A stretch of 64,000 nt of DNA from Bisporella sp. PMI_857 (Eukaryota > Ascomycota > Leotiomycetes > Helotiales > Helotiaceae): the NCBI GenBank assembly GCA_021307315.1, contig JAJSPD010000118.1, forward strand, positions 1 to 64,000. The letters run 5' to 3'. The translations under genes were made by a program, and so were the position numbers. Shown one piece after another: positions 31,769 to 42,664 of this stretch. Position 1 is the first letter of the stretch, and each line of letters begins with the position of its first letter. The notes beneath the pieces were generated by a model. The model did no database searches, was not told where the DNA came from, and saw nothing but the letters and a program-made list of their open reading frames with translations.

Positions 31769-32091
31769 CTCACGTGCAATGCGTGCTGATTAGTGCATCT
31801 TTTCTTCCCAGCTATCCAATAAATTTTCTGAAGGCCTTAAAACTGCAAGACATGTTTAATTCCATAAACCAGTGAATATTACCTTCCCGATGCTCCACTA
31901 CAGAAAATGAAACTAGATAATATAAGTTTACAACAACTCCAAACCAACACTTGCACTATATATACTCTCTTGACGTCTCAAACTCTGCAAACAGGCTTAT
32001 CTGTTCAAAACACAAGATCTTCGAGAATCCGCTGTGGTCGAGCATTGCTCCAGACATGGATTATCAACTAGGTACATATTTTAAGTGACTA

Positions 32092-32248
32092 CAGTCCGAC
32101 CTGGACATTTCGGAACTCCTTATATCGGAATAAACCTCTGGATCTGCCGGGCCTTAAGTGGCTATAACAGACCTCTTTACATCGGAAACCTCTATATATC
32201 GGAATATGGGCATGGAACCGAGAGTTCCGAAATATCCAGTTCGGACTG
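32092..32248. mobile_element. 157-bp MITE with TA target duplication (Tc1/mariner-pogo type)
   Basis: The left end CAGTCCGACCTGGACATTTC and the reverse complement of the right end (CAGTCCGAACTGGATATTTC) differ at two positions, and the match continues into GGAACTC. The element is flanked directly by TA on both sides (32090-32091 and 32249-32250), the target-site duplication of Tc1/mariner elements. Inside are subterminal repeats of the type TATATCGGAATA (twice) and TACATCGGAAACCTCT. There is no coding capacity, so it is a miniature non-autonomous element. The high similarity of the ends and intact TA suggest it is not old. Confidence 0.8.
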
Positions 32249-33907
32249 TATATAAAACTAGTCCTTCCTCTTTAGCCCTTTTCTTCAGCTAACATAAAGT
32301 CAAAAACAACCACAAGCATGGAATATATTTTCTCATATGGTGTTTCTTTTTCAAGATATTCCAAGTCCAGGGTCATTTTAACCAGAAACCCAGCATGAAT
32401 TGTGATACTTCACCGGGAGAATGCGTGTTTGCCTAATATTTTTTTACGTAAACCTTAGAATCTGTGTCACAAGCTTCTTTGCTGTCATATCCGCTTTTCT
32501 TTTGGCTTTGTACGTATAACAACAACATACATAAGGCAGCTAGAAATACTCAATTCGTCTCGTTCAGCATGAAAATATGGTAGACGCACTTGTTTTGGCT
32601 ACCCAGAATGCTTTCTGGTTGAAATAGTCAACCATCTCACCGTTCAACCCTGAAAAGCCTTCGGCAGGCAGATTACAATAAAGATCTGGAATATATTAGC
32701 AAATGTCCTTTATACGTAGAACAACGCCATATCCCTCGCCTTACTCTGCGCAACCTGGTGATTATCTGTACGAAGTTAGAACTGAAAATGCCCAGCATTA
32801 AATATAAAACATTGTATTGTGAATACTAAGCATGCAAAACGATTGACCTCAAAAGTATAAAAGCTACGCATTCTATTCGCAAGATATCCTGGCGATGAAG
32901 ATGCTGGTTAGAGCGAGGAGTAAAGTATCGGTGGCTATGAATTACTCTTAAATTTTTAGCGTGAGATATAAGGCGCTACATGTACTCCAGCCACTATTAA
33001 GCAGGTTAGAGCATTTACATACAGAAGCACACTTGCCTCCAGGATTGCCATGTTCGCCGCCGTGAACGCTCGTGTTGCTATACCATATTTCGTTGTTATC
33101 ACTGAAGACAAATATATAATCCGTACCAGACCAGCCAATCCTTCCCTCCCTCGGTCCTTAGAACAGCCACAAAACGCTTCCCTCACCACCCTCCCCTTCA
33201 ATTCCTAGCCCAGAATTGCTGTAGAGCTGCCGTACAAGGCCAGATATCACCATAAACTCTAAATTTAACGCTGTTCAAGAGGAAATACCTTATTCATCTC
33301 CACTACGCGAGTTATTCCCCCGGCTGTCAAAACAACATTTCGCTCAAGTATCCACGACCTTAAAAAATGGCCTTTGCCTCATCATAATGGACTATCGTTG
33401 CCAGCGTTGCAAATTGTGAAGATTTAGCGCATGATAGAGTACCATATCAGGCCTTGCATAACCCTGCTCCGCTCACTTTCCTACACAAGTCATGCTGGAG
33501 CTGATTAGAGACGAGACTAGCACGACTCAAAACTTTTACAAAGCTGAAACCGGATGCTATATATTACAGGAGGATATATTGTGTGTATATTGTTTATCTA
33601 AGTAGTATATGGCATTCTACATATACCAAAAGAAGAAGTAGAGTGGGATACCCCCTGAATATATCCTTTACTCCTGTTGTCGCTCATTATGCTTTACGCT
33701 TAGATATCCCTCCATCTGGCAATCTAGATCCCAGCTTGTCTCATCCCATCGTAACACCACTCAAAATACAACCTAGATATAATCCAGAAAATGGAAGACC
33801 AGCAAAAAGTAAGAACGCTCAAACAAGTCACAAACCGAAACGCCATGCTGCTGGTATAAACGCCAATGCCACTCCACCATTAAGAACAAGTCGTGTACAT
33901 CCTTCTC

Positions 33908-36784
33908 CTAGTCATCAACTTCTTCATCAACATGAATCATAAACCCAGCCATTGCCTTCCCACTCGCGTTCTCATCTCCGAAACTCCCACCCTGCGTATC
34001 CGGTTGGCGACTCGGATATTCACTCGGACAATCACTTTCACCACTCTGACTCTTCCCCTGATCCTGGTCCTGTAAACCCTCCCACTCATCGCCTTCCCCG
34101 CCATCAAAATCACTCAAAGCGTTTTGATCCCCGCCCTCGATATCTGAGTCGTCAGTAGTGCTGCCTAGTTCTTCGTCGTCCTTCTGGCCATGTCCAAAGT
34201 ACTGGCTACTGCGATCATTATACGGCGCGTTACTATGCGGTGTAGCATAAGCGAAAGGAGTGGTGCCTCTTTTGTGGCTAAACTCTTCGACATATGCGTA
34301 CGGGCTTGGAGGCCCAACGCTCCAGCGTGGCGTGTCTCGCGGACGGCTTGGCGAGCGAGTGCGGTGGCGCTTGCTAAGGCGAATTGGCGATGGTTCTGAC
34401 GTGTGCTCGTGGTCAAGTGAAGTCATGGGCCGTTTTGAAGTCTGCGAAAGAGAGGATTTGAGTGGAACATGAATGGCTAAGGGCATTGAGATAGTTCGGG
34501 TGCGGATTGCCGGGCGGAAAGGATTTCGTTCCTTCAGTGGTGACAGAGGCAACACTGGATGAGACGGTAGAGAGGTGCGAGGTGTAGATGCCGTGGAAGA
34601 GACAGGGTCGGATGAAAAGTGATCTGATGGTGAGGTAGGCTCAACGTCTTCTTGTAGGGGAACGGAACGGATTGATAGTGAATGTTCCTGTGAGGTGAGC
34701 GAAGCCTGAAGGCTCGGCGGGCTATCATAGCGTTCATCAAACTCCCAACATGGCTCGTGAGCATCTGCTTCTGGGGTGTGGTTGGGATCCATGTCGGGGT
34801 AAACGCGATCCAGCTGACGTAACTTTTGCCAGGTCCAAGAGGTGGTAGGTCCCAGATGTTGAACGTAGCTAGCTGGGTGGGTTACGTAGAGACGTCGTAT
34901 ACCGGACGCCTTCATGACAACGCTAGAAGACAAGAAGTTCACTGTCCAAAGCGAAGGCGTTAACATCTCCCCGATGTTCAGGAACCGTAGAGCTGATATC
35001 TTATGGTCCTTTCTCAGTGGAATCCACGGTGCTCGGAGTCCGATGTACTGGTTGAGAGACTCGGGTATAGTGATGTGGTGATTTTCGTCGCTGTATGGAT
35101 CTTGAGCTAGGGTATCAGGAAGACTGCCAAATGCGGATAACATTGCAGCCTGGACATCTCGTGCATCTGGACCTTTGACCTGGATCTTTCTGACCAGTCC
35201 ACGGCTCCGAAGTCGTTCATCAATTCTGCTTCGGCGACCACACGCCCTTGGCATCAGCCACGGCATATGGTCATCATCAAAATCTGGCACACGTTTTTCC
35301 CACGCCGTGGCCTCATTGTGAGTAGTGAGGCGTGCTTGTTCGGCTGCTAGCGAATGTTGTGTTTGAGTGCATTCGTCACCTGATGCGCTATTCATCCTTG
35401 AACGTTGACTTGGATTTTGTGAGGACCAGATGCCCATCATTCGAGGACCAAAAGGAAGAAAGACCACCTCAATCTCCCACGGCTTTGAATGTGATGGCGG
35501 ACCAGCAGCTTGCAGCTCTAAAATTTGGGCTTCGAGAGCCTCGATTCTGGAGGAGTCTAGTCGATCAATAGCCGACGATATTAGGGCCGACGATGATCTT
35601 GAGTCCATGGACGCATCCAGGAGTTGTCGGCTGCCAATACTACTTCTGTCAACCTGATTCATGTTTTGTTTTTCGACATCGTCCATCCTAGTTTCAAGAT
35701 CCTGAACACGGGTTTCCAGAAGTTCGTGCTGGTCCCGCATGTCTTCAATGAACCCATGGGAGAAGGAACCGTTTTCAAGCTGGTCTAGCCTGTGTTCGTG
35801 ATTCCGTCTGGTCATAGGATAATCGGCCACATGATTCAGGATGCTTCGAATCTTTGGCAATAAGTGGTCATCCAGACTTTCATTCCTCATTGTAACCGCG
35901 GCAGGATCCGTGCCACCGTCTTCAGATGGCCGGAAAGCCATGGTTACCTCTTTACCTTCTGCGATGGTCTGCAGAGCATCCTGGACAGCCGAGACATTCT
36001 TGCTAAAAGCGACTTCCGTATCTATGTCCTGCGAAGACCTTATACTCGGAGTAGCTAAATCGGTAATGCTTTGGAGGCCATGACCATGGGCATCTTCATA
36101 CATCTGCATGATCCTTCCATTCTCAACCATGATACGGCCCCTCCCTAGAGCAAGCTTCGAGCTTTGAGAATTATGCTTCGGAATATGACTCAATGTATTT
36201 AGTCCTCGACCCGCGAACGGACGGGTATTTCCTGCTTGGCTACTCGAGGCTCGAGATCCATTCTCTGATGGCAGCAGACATTGGGATGGGATAGCAGGCA
36301 GACTTTCCATGCTGACACCAAACTTGACATCACCCCATTGGGTATTAGGAAGAAAATCATCCTGTGGCTGTCCTACCTCTAGATCATCCCGCATTGGCTT
36401 CATTGGTGGCCCTGCAGAGGCTCGATGAATTACTTGTCTTGGAGTCGGGGACCTTTCCACGATTGTGACCCCACTGAAGCTTTGCCCATCGACCGAGTCA
36501 TGGCTATGGAAGCAGGAATGATGTTCACAAACACACCAGCCAGGTCGGCCGGGAGCTGTACCAAAGCCGTAGTCCTCCAGTGAGTTATCGGTGAACCGGC
36601 GACATCCACATTTAGCTCCGTTCCCGCTGACATTTAGATTTGTATAATTGCATGGCCCACTTGGCTGCCTAGCATTTGTATTGAGAGTACCATCGTATCT
36701 ATTTGAGAGGAGAGAGTTTTGGGCAGTTGGTATATGAGACGAAGCAGCCATGTGCAGAGTATAGACCAGGAAAGAAGGAATCAC
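33908..36784 (-). CDS. Long fungal-specific protein of unknown function
   Basis: Single uninterrupted frame of 958 residues from the ATG at 36784; a second ATG 11 codons later (36751, MAASSHIPTAQ) may be the true start. Near the N-terminus is a Cys/His-rich segment (CGCRRFTDNSLEDYG, then GRPGWCVCEHHSCFHSHDS) that could bind zinc. Residues about 330-450 are predicted coiled coil (HRLDQLENGSF, RDQHELLETRVQDLETRMDD, SSRIEALEAQILELQ). A central globular part contains HMPWLMPRACGRRSRIDERL, GPDARDVQAAMLSAFG, YIGLRAPWIPLRKDHK and SGIRRLYVTHPASYVQHL, which looks like a conserved domain of filamentous-fungal hypothetical proteins. The C-terminus is Ser/Pro-rich and very acidic. I know no assigned function. 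Upstream lies a long (about 800 bp) probable leader/promoter. Confidence 0.75.
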   Translation of the reverse strand: MIPSFLVYTLHMAASSHIPTAQNSLLSNRYDGTLNTNARQPSGPCNYTNLNVSGNGAKCGCRRFTDNSLEDYGFGTAPGRPGWCVCEHHSCFHSHDSVDGQSFSGVTIVERSPTPRQVIHRASAGPPMKPMRDDLEVGQPQDDFLPNTQWGDVKFGVSMESLPAIPSQCLLPSENGSRASSSQAGNTRPFAGRGLNTLSHIPKHNSQSSKLALGRGRIMVENGRIMQMYEDAHGHGLQSITDLATPSIRSSQDIDTEVAFSKNVSAVQDALQTIAEGKEVTMAFRPSEDGGTDPAAVTMRNESLDDHLLPKIRSILNHVADYPMTRRNHEHRLDQLENGSFSHGFIEDMRDQHELLETRVQDLETRMDDVEKQNMNQVDRSSIGSRQLLDASMDSRSSSALISSAIDRLDSSRIEALEAQILELQAAGPPSHSKPWEIEVVFLPFGPRMMGIWSSQNPSQRSRMNSASGDECTQTQHSLAAEQARLTTHNEATAWEKRVPDFDDDHMPWLMPRACGRRSRIDERLRSRGLVRKIQVKGPDARDVQAAMLSAFGSLPDTLAQDPYSDENHHITIPESLNQYIGLRAPWIPLRKDHKISALRFLNIGEMLTPSLWTVNFLSSSVVMKASGIRRLYVTHPASYVQHLGPTTSWTWQKLRQLDRVYPDMDPNHTPEADAHEPCWEFDERYDSPPSLQASLTSQEHSLSIRSVPLQEDVEPTSPSDHFSSDPVSSTASTPRTSLPSHPVLPLSPLKERNPFRPAIRTRTISMPLAIHVPLKSSLSQTSKRPMTSLDHEHTSEPSPIRLSKRHRTRSPSRPRDTPRWSVGPPSPYAYVEEFSHKRGTTPFAYATPHSNAPYNDRSSQYFGHGQKDDEELGSTTDDSDIEGGDQNALSDFDGGEGDEWEGLQDQDQGKSQSGESDCPSEYPSRQPDTQGGSFGDENASGKAMAGFMIHVDEEVDD

Positions 36785-38163
36785 TGTCTAAGAGGTGTCG
36801 CATGAAGGGCGGTACGGTTGGCATGCGATTGAGGGGCTGGCGCCTATCGGTAAGAGGCAGCAAGCTGGAGCTTTCGCATTGGCATAAATTGGTTTGGAGA
36901 AGGATATAATGCTTCGAAGACGTATTCGACGCGCATTCAGCAGAAAGAAGTACGCAGACTCGTCGCAATCGTTCTAACTCGATGGCATAGCAATGCTGCT
37001 CAACCATCAGCTCTTCTGCACCACTCACGGTAAACTGCATGGATTGGATTGATTGATTGACTGACTGACCTGGCGCTTCTACACAGATACAAGACAAGAG
37101 AGATGGAAACAAGAAAGGAGAATGCTATACTCAAATCCAGAAAACAAGTCAACAGAAGCGACGTAAGAGATACAGAACAAGTCGTCAGCGAGTGCAAGCC
37201 TAAGGAAGCAAGAAAGATAAAAAAAGATGGGTTCGTGAATTGGATAAGATGTCGCGTTAATATGACTCCTCCTCCCCTGTTGCTTGGCGGTTTTGGGCGT
37301 TTGCTGTGGAAACTTTCCGATTTGCCGGGAATTTGCTTTTTGGGGGGGAAACACCTCTGTGCTGTGACATCCCCTTGACACCCTCGACGCCAATTCCACA
37401 CAATCTTGACCGGTTCGGGTCGTTCTGGGTCGCCTTGGCTCTGCCTAATCACTTGATTGGCCATGAGCGATCTAAACCATATATCACTCGTTGTGAATTC
37501 TTGCACGTTATCATCTGCCTTACCGTTGCCTGTATTAAAAATTATAACATTTCTGCCCTGCTGATGCACCATCCAGTATCTACCCAAACATTGTTGGAGC
37601 TGTTTTATTCTGCTTGGTGAGTCAGGCTTTCTGGATATGGTTCCGTTGCTGTACCAGTTGGTTGCTCATGTCAACTGAGCCAGGGTTATCTACATGCGTA
37701 AAGCCATATATATAAGGATCCAATGGAACGGGCTTGGTGTTTGCCTTACCCAGACGCCTTGTATTCTGCCAATCGCACATGTGGAAGGAATGTACCATCA
37801 TGGTAGAAGTTTCCATCCCCCCAATCACCTGCGACAGAGACACAGAAGCGGACAAGCGGCCATGATGCCCTAAGTTGAAAAATTGTACATTCTCCTTCAT
37901 CATTTGAGTTTCTGCTCATCTTAGCAGAAACATCGATGCAATTCCACTAGAAAGCTGCTAGCCAGCTGGGTATCTTCCATCTCGCTCATCATGTTGCAAA
38001 TCGCTTCAACGCTTGCTCGCTTCTGTCCAATATCAAAATGCACCTCCCATTATCCCATTTTATACATTGTTGCTTGCAACAGACCCATTGAACTCCCGCA
38101 GCCGCAGACTCTAATATTATTTCCCATGACGTCTTGTGTCTATGATTTTATGGTGCCATTTCA
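36785..38163. other. Promoter/5' leader region of the 958-residue protein gene
   Basis: Overlapping minus ORFs (36699-37112, 37000-37587) have low-complexity, unconserved composition. The interval is more likely 5' UTR and promoter of the gene ending at 33908. Poly-purine/pyrimidine stretches occur at 37260-37350. Confidence 0.4.
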
Positions 38164-38352
38164 CTAAAAGTCTTCTCGCCTAGCTCGTCGTCTAGCTAGC
38201 CAACGCGAAATGTAGAGACCGAGTAGGCCACATGCCACAACGAAGACAATGCAGAACACTACGATAACACCAGGTTCGCGACTTGCCCAGTTCCCTCGCT
38301 TAGCAAGAGGTGAGGCTGTGGAGCGGAGTTGGATTGAAGGTATTGCGGCCAT
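38164..38352 (-). CDS. Small single-pass membrane protein
   Basis: A 62-residue ORF with a short basic N-terminus (SPLAKRGNWASREPGV), one strong membrane segment (IVVFCIVFVVACGLLGLYIS, about residues 29-48) and a very basic tail (RWLARRRARREDF). The positive-inside rule places the tail in the cytosol. The REPGVIVVFCIVFVV pattern resembles small conserved proteins of filamentous ascomycetes, but I cannot name a function. The stop-transfer arrangement and compact size favour a real gene. The ATG at 38352 is the only one available. Confidence 0.5.
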   Translation of the reverse strand: MAAIPSIQLRSTASPLAKRGNWASREPGVIVVFCIVFVVACGLLGLYISRWLARRRARREDF

Positions 38353-41300
38353 TCTGGAGTCTGGGCAAGATTGTCAGTACTTGTACAGGATTATGAAGTA
38401 CATTGTTTGTTGGATTTGGAAGAGACCCCCCACACTGGTAGGCACAGGGTCCATGTTGTATGCTCTGCCTCACAGGTTCTTGCGCCGCCACGAACCCACG
38501 TCGTCCTACGAGGTCATATCTCCTCCAAGTCCACTATATGAAGGTCGCTCACCTGATTTTTGAGTTGCTGAGCCACAAGCAGGCATCTAGACCAATTGTT
38601 AAGTGCGCAGCCTAGCTATTGACAATTTGTTAGCTTCATCGTTGTGATGGTAAACAATAGCAGCAAAATGTAAAAGCTTGCCCATGATCAAGATCGTGCC
38701 ACACCTATGCATCAACAACTAGAGTGGCGCAATACGCTGTGCTGTAAATATGCTATAGGATTGCATGCTGCGCTTCAACTCCAATTTGAAGGTCGGCTTG
38801 CCCTCTAACTTATAGTCGGATAGCCGCGGCGATTATGTATGCTTTCACACTAAAAAGCCTGGTAGGCAGAGGAACAAGTTCCACTTACAGATGACAGCAG
38901 ACCAATCGGCCCCTCGAATCAAGATCCTTAGGAGTATTAAAGGTGGTTTGATTGTGTCCAATTCGGCTGAGAGCTGAGCAGTTAATCACTCAGAGACGTA
39001 AAGCTGATGCTGGAAGGAAACTGGGGAGGGGATAACGCTAGCGGCCGCACGCGTCATTCTTGGCAAGTGCTGTGGTCAACCCAGTTACCAAAGCAGACAC
39101 TGAAAATCACAGCTTTGTTCAAATCATAATTATACGTTAGAGATATTAAATTGCAACCAGCCACTGATGCTGCTACGGAACGTTTACACCACAAGAAAAC
39201 TCCATATTCATTATATTTACCCAACACTTCTCCCATCAAAAGCGCGATGTTTACAGGTTCCGCATACACAAATGCCAAGTTAACAACAACTTCAAACCGT
39301 CAATAGCATAACGAGGCTTGGAGTCAGTTTTAAGTGTAGCTGTATCAGCTAAATATTGGTTACAGTTCGGTAACTCAATGTAATAAGTAACATACTGGAA
39401 GACATTGCATTGTAGAAGGACATCTGACAAACATTTTGCTGTCCCTTCAAATACTTAATATATTTAAACATATCATTATTGTACATTTTACTGCCCTAGC
39501 CTCGGTTGCGACCATGGCTTCAATTACATTTCAATTATGCCTCCCGAGGCCCTTAATCACTTCTAGATTTCTGGTCTACACTCTCTAGACACGTTGGACC
39601 GAGTGCTGATTTGCATGGGTGTTTCCATTAATTGGACATTGCATGGGAAACATGAGTTACAGCAAATTTCAAGGTCCGTTTGAATGTATCCTTTAGTGAA
39701 CTTCTCAGGTGCATATTGAGGTCGGTCGGTCACGTGCTATAGTACCACTTTGCTGGATCCGTATATTACCCTTCTGCTCTCTTATTTATCTTAAACAATA
39801 ATAAATTTGCATCTTTCAAGGTATTTAAGATACATTGCTTTTATAAAATTTCGATACCACACCATTCTGCTCTGCAATGAAACCCGATACAAATATGAGG
39901 CTGAAGAGCGGATCTTATCAGAAGATCCATTGTTTCGATTCACGAAACGGTTCTCGATCACTACAGAGACTCATACCCACATAGATGTCCAGGGATGCTG
40001 ATAAGGCCTAGAGCCTAAAGCTCCAGACTACCGTACTATGACGGCAGTTTACCATTCTAGTTACCGCATGCGGATTTCAGCAAAAGCCACAGCTCTGTAA
40101 TGGAGTCCAGGGGGCTCGAGCTAGCCTCGAAGCTTGACAGACTTATGCGTACTATATGGGCGTAAGAGTCAGAGGTGATAAGGCGCAGTTACGAAGGGTG
40201 CGAAATAACCCCGAGCTTCCTTCAAAATACCCAGTGTGTGGATGGCATTCTCCTCAGCTGCGCTGTACAATAAGTAAGATACATGCAAGTGCTGTGCCTC
40301 GTACCCCAAGCTGCCTGGTGGTGGTGGTGGTGGTCCCAAGAGAATGCGGATCCCCCGTTTATCAGAGAGAGAGAGCGAGAGATCTTATGCACAGCATCCA
40401 GAATGTGCTCCGCTTGGCTGTCTATCATACACCGCCCTGTACCCGAATGCGCGTCTGCCCGGGATATTTCTGACCTACCAAGAAGAGTTATAGTGTGTAG
40501 CGTTTCTTCTATTCTCCTCAAACTTCCGCATAGAGACACGAGAGGATCCCTCGACAGGTTTGTTGGTGCTGATAGTATACTGCTTTGTATTGTCGGCTGC
40601 CGGATTATGAAGCGGATATTTATCTTTAACCATTATCGCCTGGTTGCGAGGACACCGTAAACCGTGCTGTATGCGTATACAGTAAATATTTTTCGGTAAC
40701 ACGCAAACAGCTTTCTAAGCATATCATGACTCTTTGATCACACCCGAATCCGGTTTAACACGGCCCATGTTAGACCAATAATGTTGCGCCGTCCGGCCAT
40801 GTTTATAATGTACGGGATTAACTAGCGGATAAGCATGGCCCTCTCTTTTACCTTGGATCCCTTTCTTTCAAAAGCAAAAAAGTTGCAGCAGCCAGGTTCA
40901 GATTGCGTGCTGCTTTCCACCAATGCACCCGCCACGCCACTTAAGAGTCTAAATATACAAGGATCCTCAATCTGCAGGATCAAGCTCCGACGACCGAGAG
41001 AAAAAAAGAGGGACTGAGTAGTCAACCACACCTTGACTGGCGACAAATATATCCAACTCCCCCCCCTTCTCTCACATAGGAAAGATATCCACTGCTCTGC
41101 TACAAGACCTGGATCCTCCCACATGGCGTCCTTCACTTCTTCCTCATCCCTACGAATGCTCCGCAAGCGCAGGTTCACCTTTCGCTCTATTTGAAGCCGC
41201 AACATTGAAACTCGAGATTGCGTACGGCTCGTCCCATACCCACTCAATATCTGGGCCGTTGGGATATAGCTGAAGGTATATAGCACCAATGATAAAGGTT

Positions 41301-41452
41301 CAGCCTTCAACTGCAATGGACATATGACTAACTGTGTGCAAGCATTCCTATCTACAAACACAAAGCAGTTGCATTATACACCTCTGCCAGCGACGAGAGC
41401 ATCGGTCGCACCTACCCGCCTTCATTGACCAGGCAGCGGACACGAAGTAGCC
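38353..41452. other. Intergenic region with no supported gene
   Basis: About 3.1 kb with many short frames on both strands but no protein-like composition, domains or convincing splice structure. A (GGT)n-like run and a GA-rich run occur at about 40317-40382. A 179-codon minus ORF (40822-41361) is treated as spurious. The last 400 bases are probably the promoter of the SIS-domain gene. Confidence 0.4.
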
Positions 41453-42664
41453 ATGGCGATCGATCATCATCCCGTCCAGAACAGCGAGGTTTACCTCCTA
41501 AACTCTACACATGCACCTATAATACCCCCTCCATCTCCACCATCGCCTGCTACACCATGCGGTGAGTTATCGCCACCTTCCGATGACTTGATGTCTATGA
41601 CCCCGCCAGCGCTCTCCTACTCCTCACCTACCTTGGCCCGACGACTTGCTACCGCAGTACATGTGCTCAGCACTGAAGCCACCGCGCTGTCCCACCTCAC
41701 ACGTCTTTACGAATGCGATCCGGTTGCGCGGAGAGGATTTCACGATGCCGTGGAAGCAATCACCCGGTTCAACGGCGATAAAGGCAAGCTGGTTATTTGC
41801 GGCGTTGGCAAAAGTGGGCATATCGCCAAGAAACTGGTCGCGACCATGAACAGCTTAAAAATCCACGCAACATACTTACATCCCACCGAAGCATTACACG
41901 GTGACCTGGGCAAGGTGGGAAAACACGACACGATATTATTGATCACATTCTCCGGCAAGACACCAGAATTACTTTCCCTCTTACCTCATTTCGACGCATC
42001 ATTACCTCTTATTGTCTTGACTTCTCACACATCACGGTCGACATGTTCCATTGTGAATATGCGGCCGGATGCCATTCTTCTTTCTGCTCCTATCCATATG
42101 TCTGAGACGGACTCGTTTGGAGTTTCGGCACCCACAACCTCTACTACCATGGCTCTCGCGCTTGGAGATGCGCTGGCTATGGTGATCTCCAACGAGCTAC
42201 ACCTCAATGTTGCCAGTGTATTCTCCAAGAACCACCCGGGCGGAGCCATTGGCGCCGCTTTTCTTAGCCCAAAGAAGGTTTCTGATCAAGCCATTCCGCT
42301 GATTGATATTCCGGAAATTCGAAAGGATTTCTCTGGGGCAGAGGTTCTCATGTCTGCATATCGGTCAAAAAGCGGCTGGGTCAGATACGGCCAAGACACA
42401 GTTTTGTCGCCTCGCCGTATCAAGACACTACAACCAGAGGATATGGATGAGCCCGCTGTCACGATACCAGGCTTAATGGTCGGAAAACAAGATTGGGTCA
42501 CTATACCGATCGAAACATCCGTATTAGATGCTCAAGCAATGATTGAAGATGAACGGAGGACACACTCTGGCTCCCATCGTTTTCGCAATGATGCTATCCT
42601 CGTTCTCACGGACGGCGAAGAAATGTGTAGCGTTCTTGAAATCGGAGACGTGTCTCAGCTCTAG
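41453..42664 (+). CDS. SIS-domain sugar-phosphate isomerase-like protein
   Basis: Single exon, 403 residues. A Pro/Ser-rich N-terminal extension of about 60 residues precedes the SIS domain (PF01380) at about 100-250. The hallmarks are GKLVICGVGKSGHIAKKLVA, then TYLHPTEALHGDLGKV, ILLITFSGKTPELLSLLPHF, PLIVLTSHTSRS, and an APTTSTTMALALGDALAMVI helix followed by FSKNHPGGAIGAAF. These match KdsD/GutQ-type arabinose-5-phosphate isomerases. The C-terminal 120 residues could be a degenerate CBS-like regulatory part (GLMVGKQDWVTIPIETSVLD, then DAILVLTDGEEMCSVLEIGD). Fungi make no KDO, so a different sugar phosphate is likely for these eukaryotic members; substrate is unknown. Confidence 0.88.
   Translation: MAIDHHPVQNSEVYLLNSTHAPIIPPPSPPSPATPCGELSPPSDDLMSMTPPALSYSSPTLARRLATAVHVLSTEATALSHLTRLYECDPVARRGFHDAVEAITRFNGDKGKLVICGVGKSGHIAKKLVATMNSLKIHATYLHPTEALHGDLGKVGKHDTILLITFSGKTPELLSLLPHFDASLPLIVLTSHTSRSTCSIVNMRPDAILLSAPIHMSETDSFGVSAPTTSTTMALALGDALAMVISNELHLNVASVFSKNHPGGAIGAAFLSPKKVSDQAIPLIDIPEIRKDFSGAEVLMSAYRSKSGWVRYGQDTVLSPRRIKTLQPEDMDEPAVTIPGLMVGKQDWVTIPIETSVLDAQAMIEDERRTHSGSHRFRNDAILVLTDGEEMCSVLEIGDVSQL

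Larger units (their letters stand above)
31646..33907. other. Intergenic region with a MITE
   Basis: Contains the MITE at 32092-32248 and the regulator-gene promoter with a partial CGG element. A minus ORF at 32956-33201 (81 codons, with AANMAILEASVLLYVNALTC resembling a membrane helix) has no recognised family and I do not call it a gene. Confidence 0.4.

Noticed and set aside
32956..33201. 81-codon minus ORF with a hydrophobic segment
   Set aside because: Only the hydrophobic stretch looks protein-like; no family, splice partner or promoter seen.
37000..37587. 195-codon minus-strand ORF upstream of the 958-residue protein gene
   Set aside because: Composition is low-complexity and promoter-like, with no domain or signal. 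It overlaps the likely 5' leader and competing frames in the same DNA are equally open.
40317..40382. GGT-rich and GA-rich runs as a possible functional repeat
   Set aside because: Short, imperfect simple-sequence DNA in a gene-free interval with no partner sequence.
40822..41361. 179-codon minus ORF divergent from the SIS-domain gene
   Set aside because: No recognisable domain and mixed composition without a conserved pattern; the shadow plus frame is also open, so a chance ORF is more likely.
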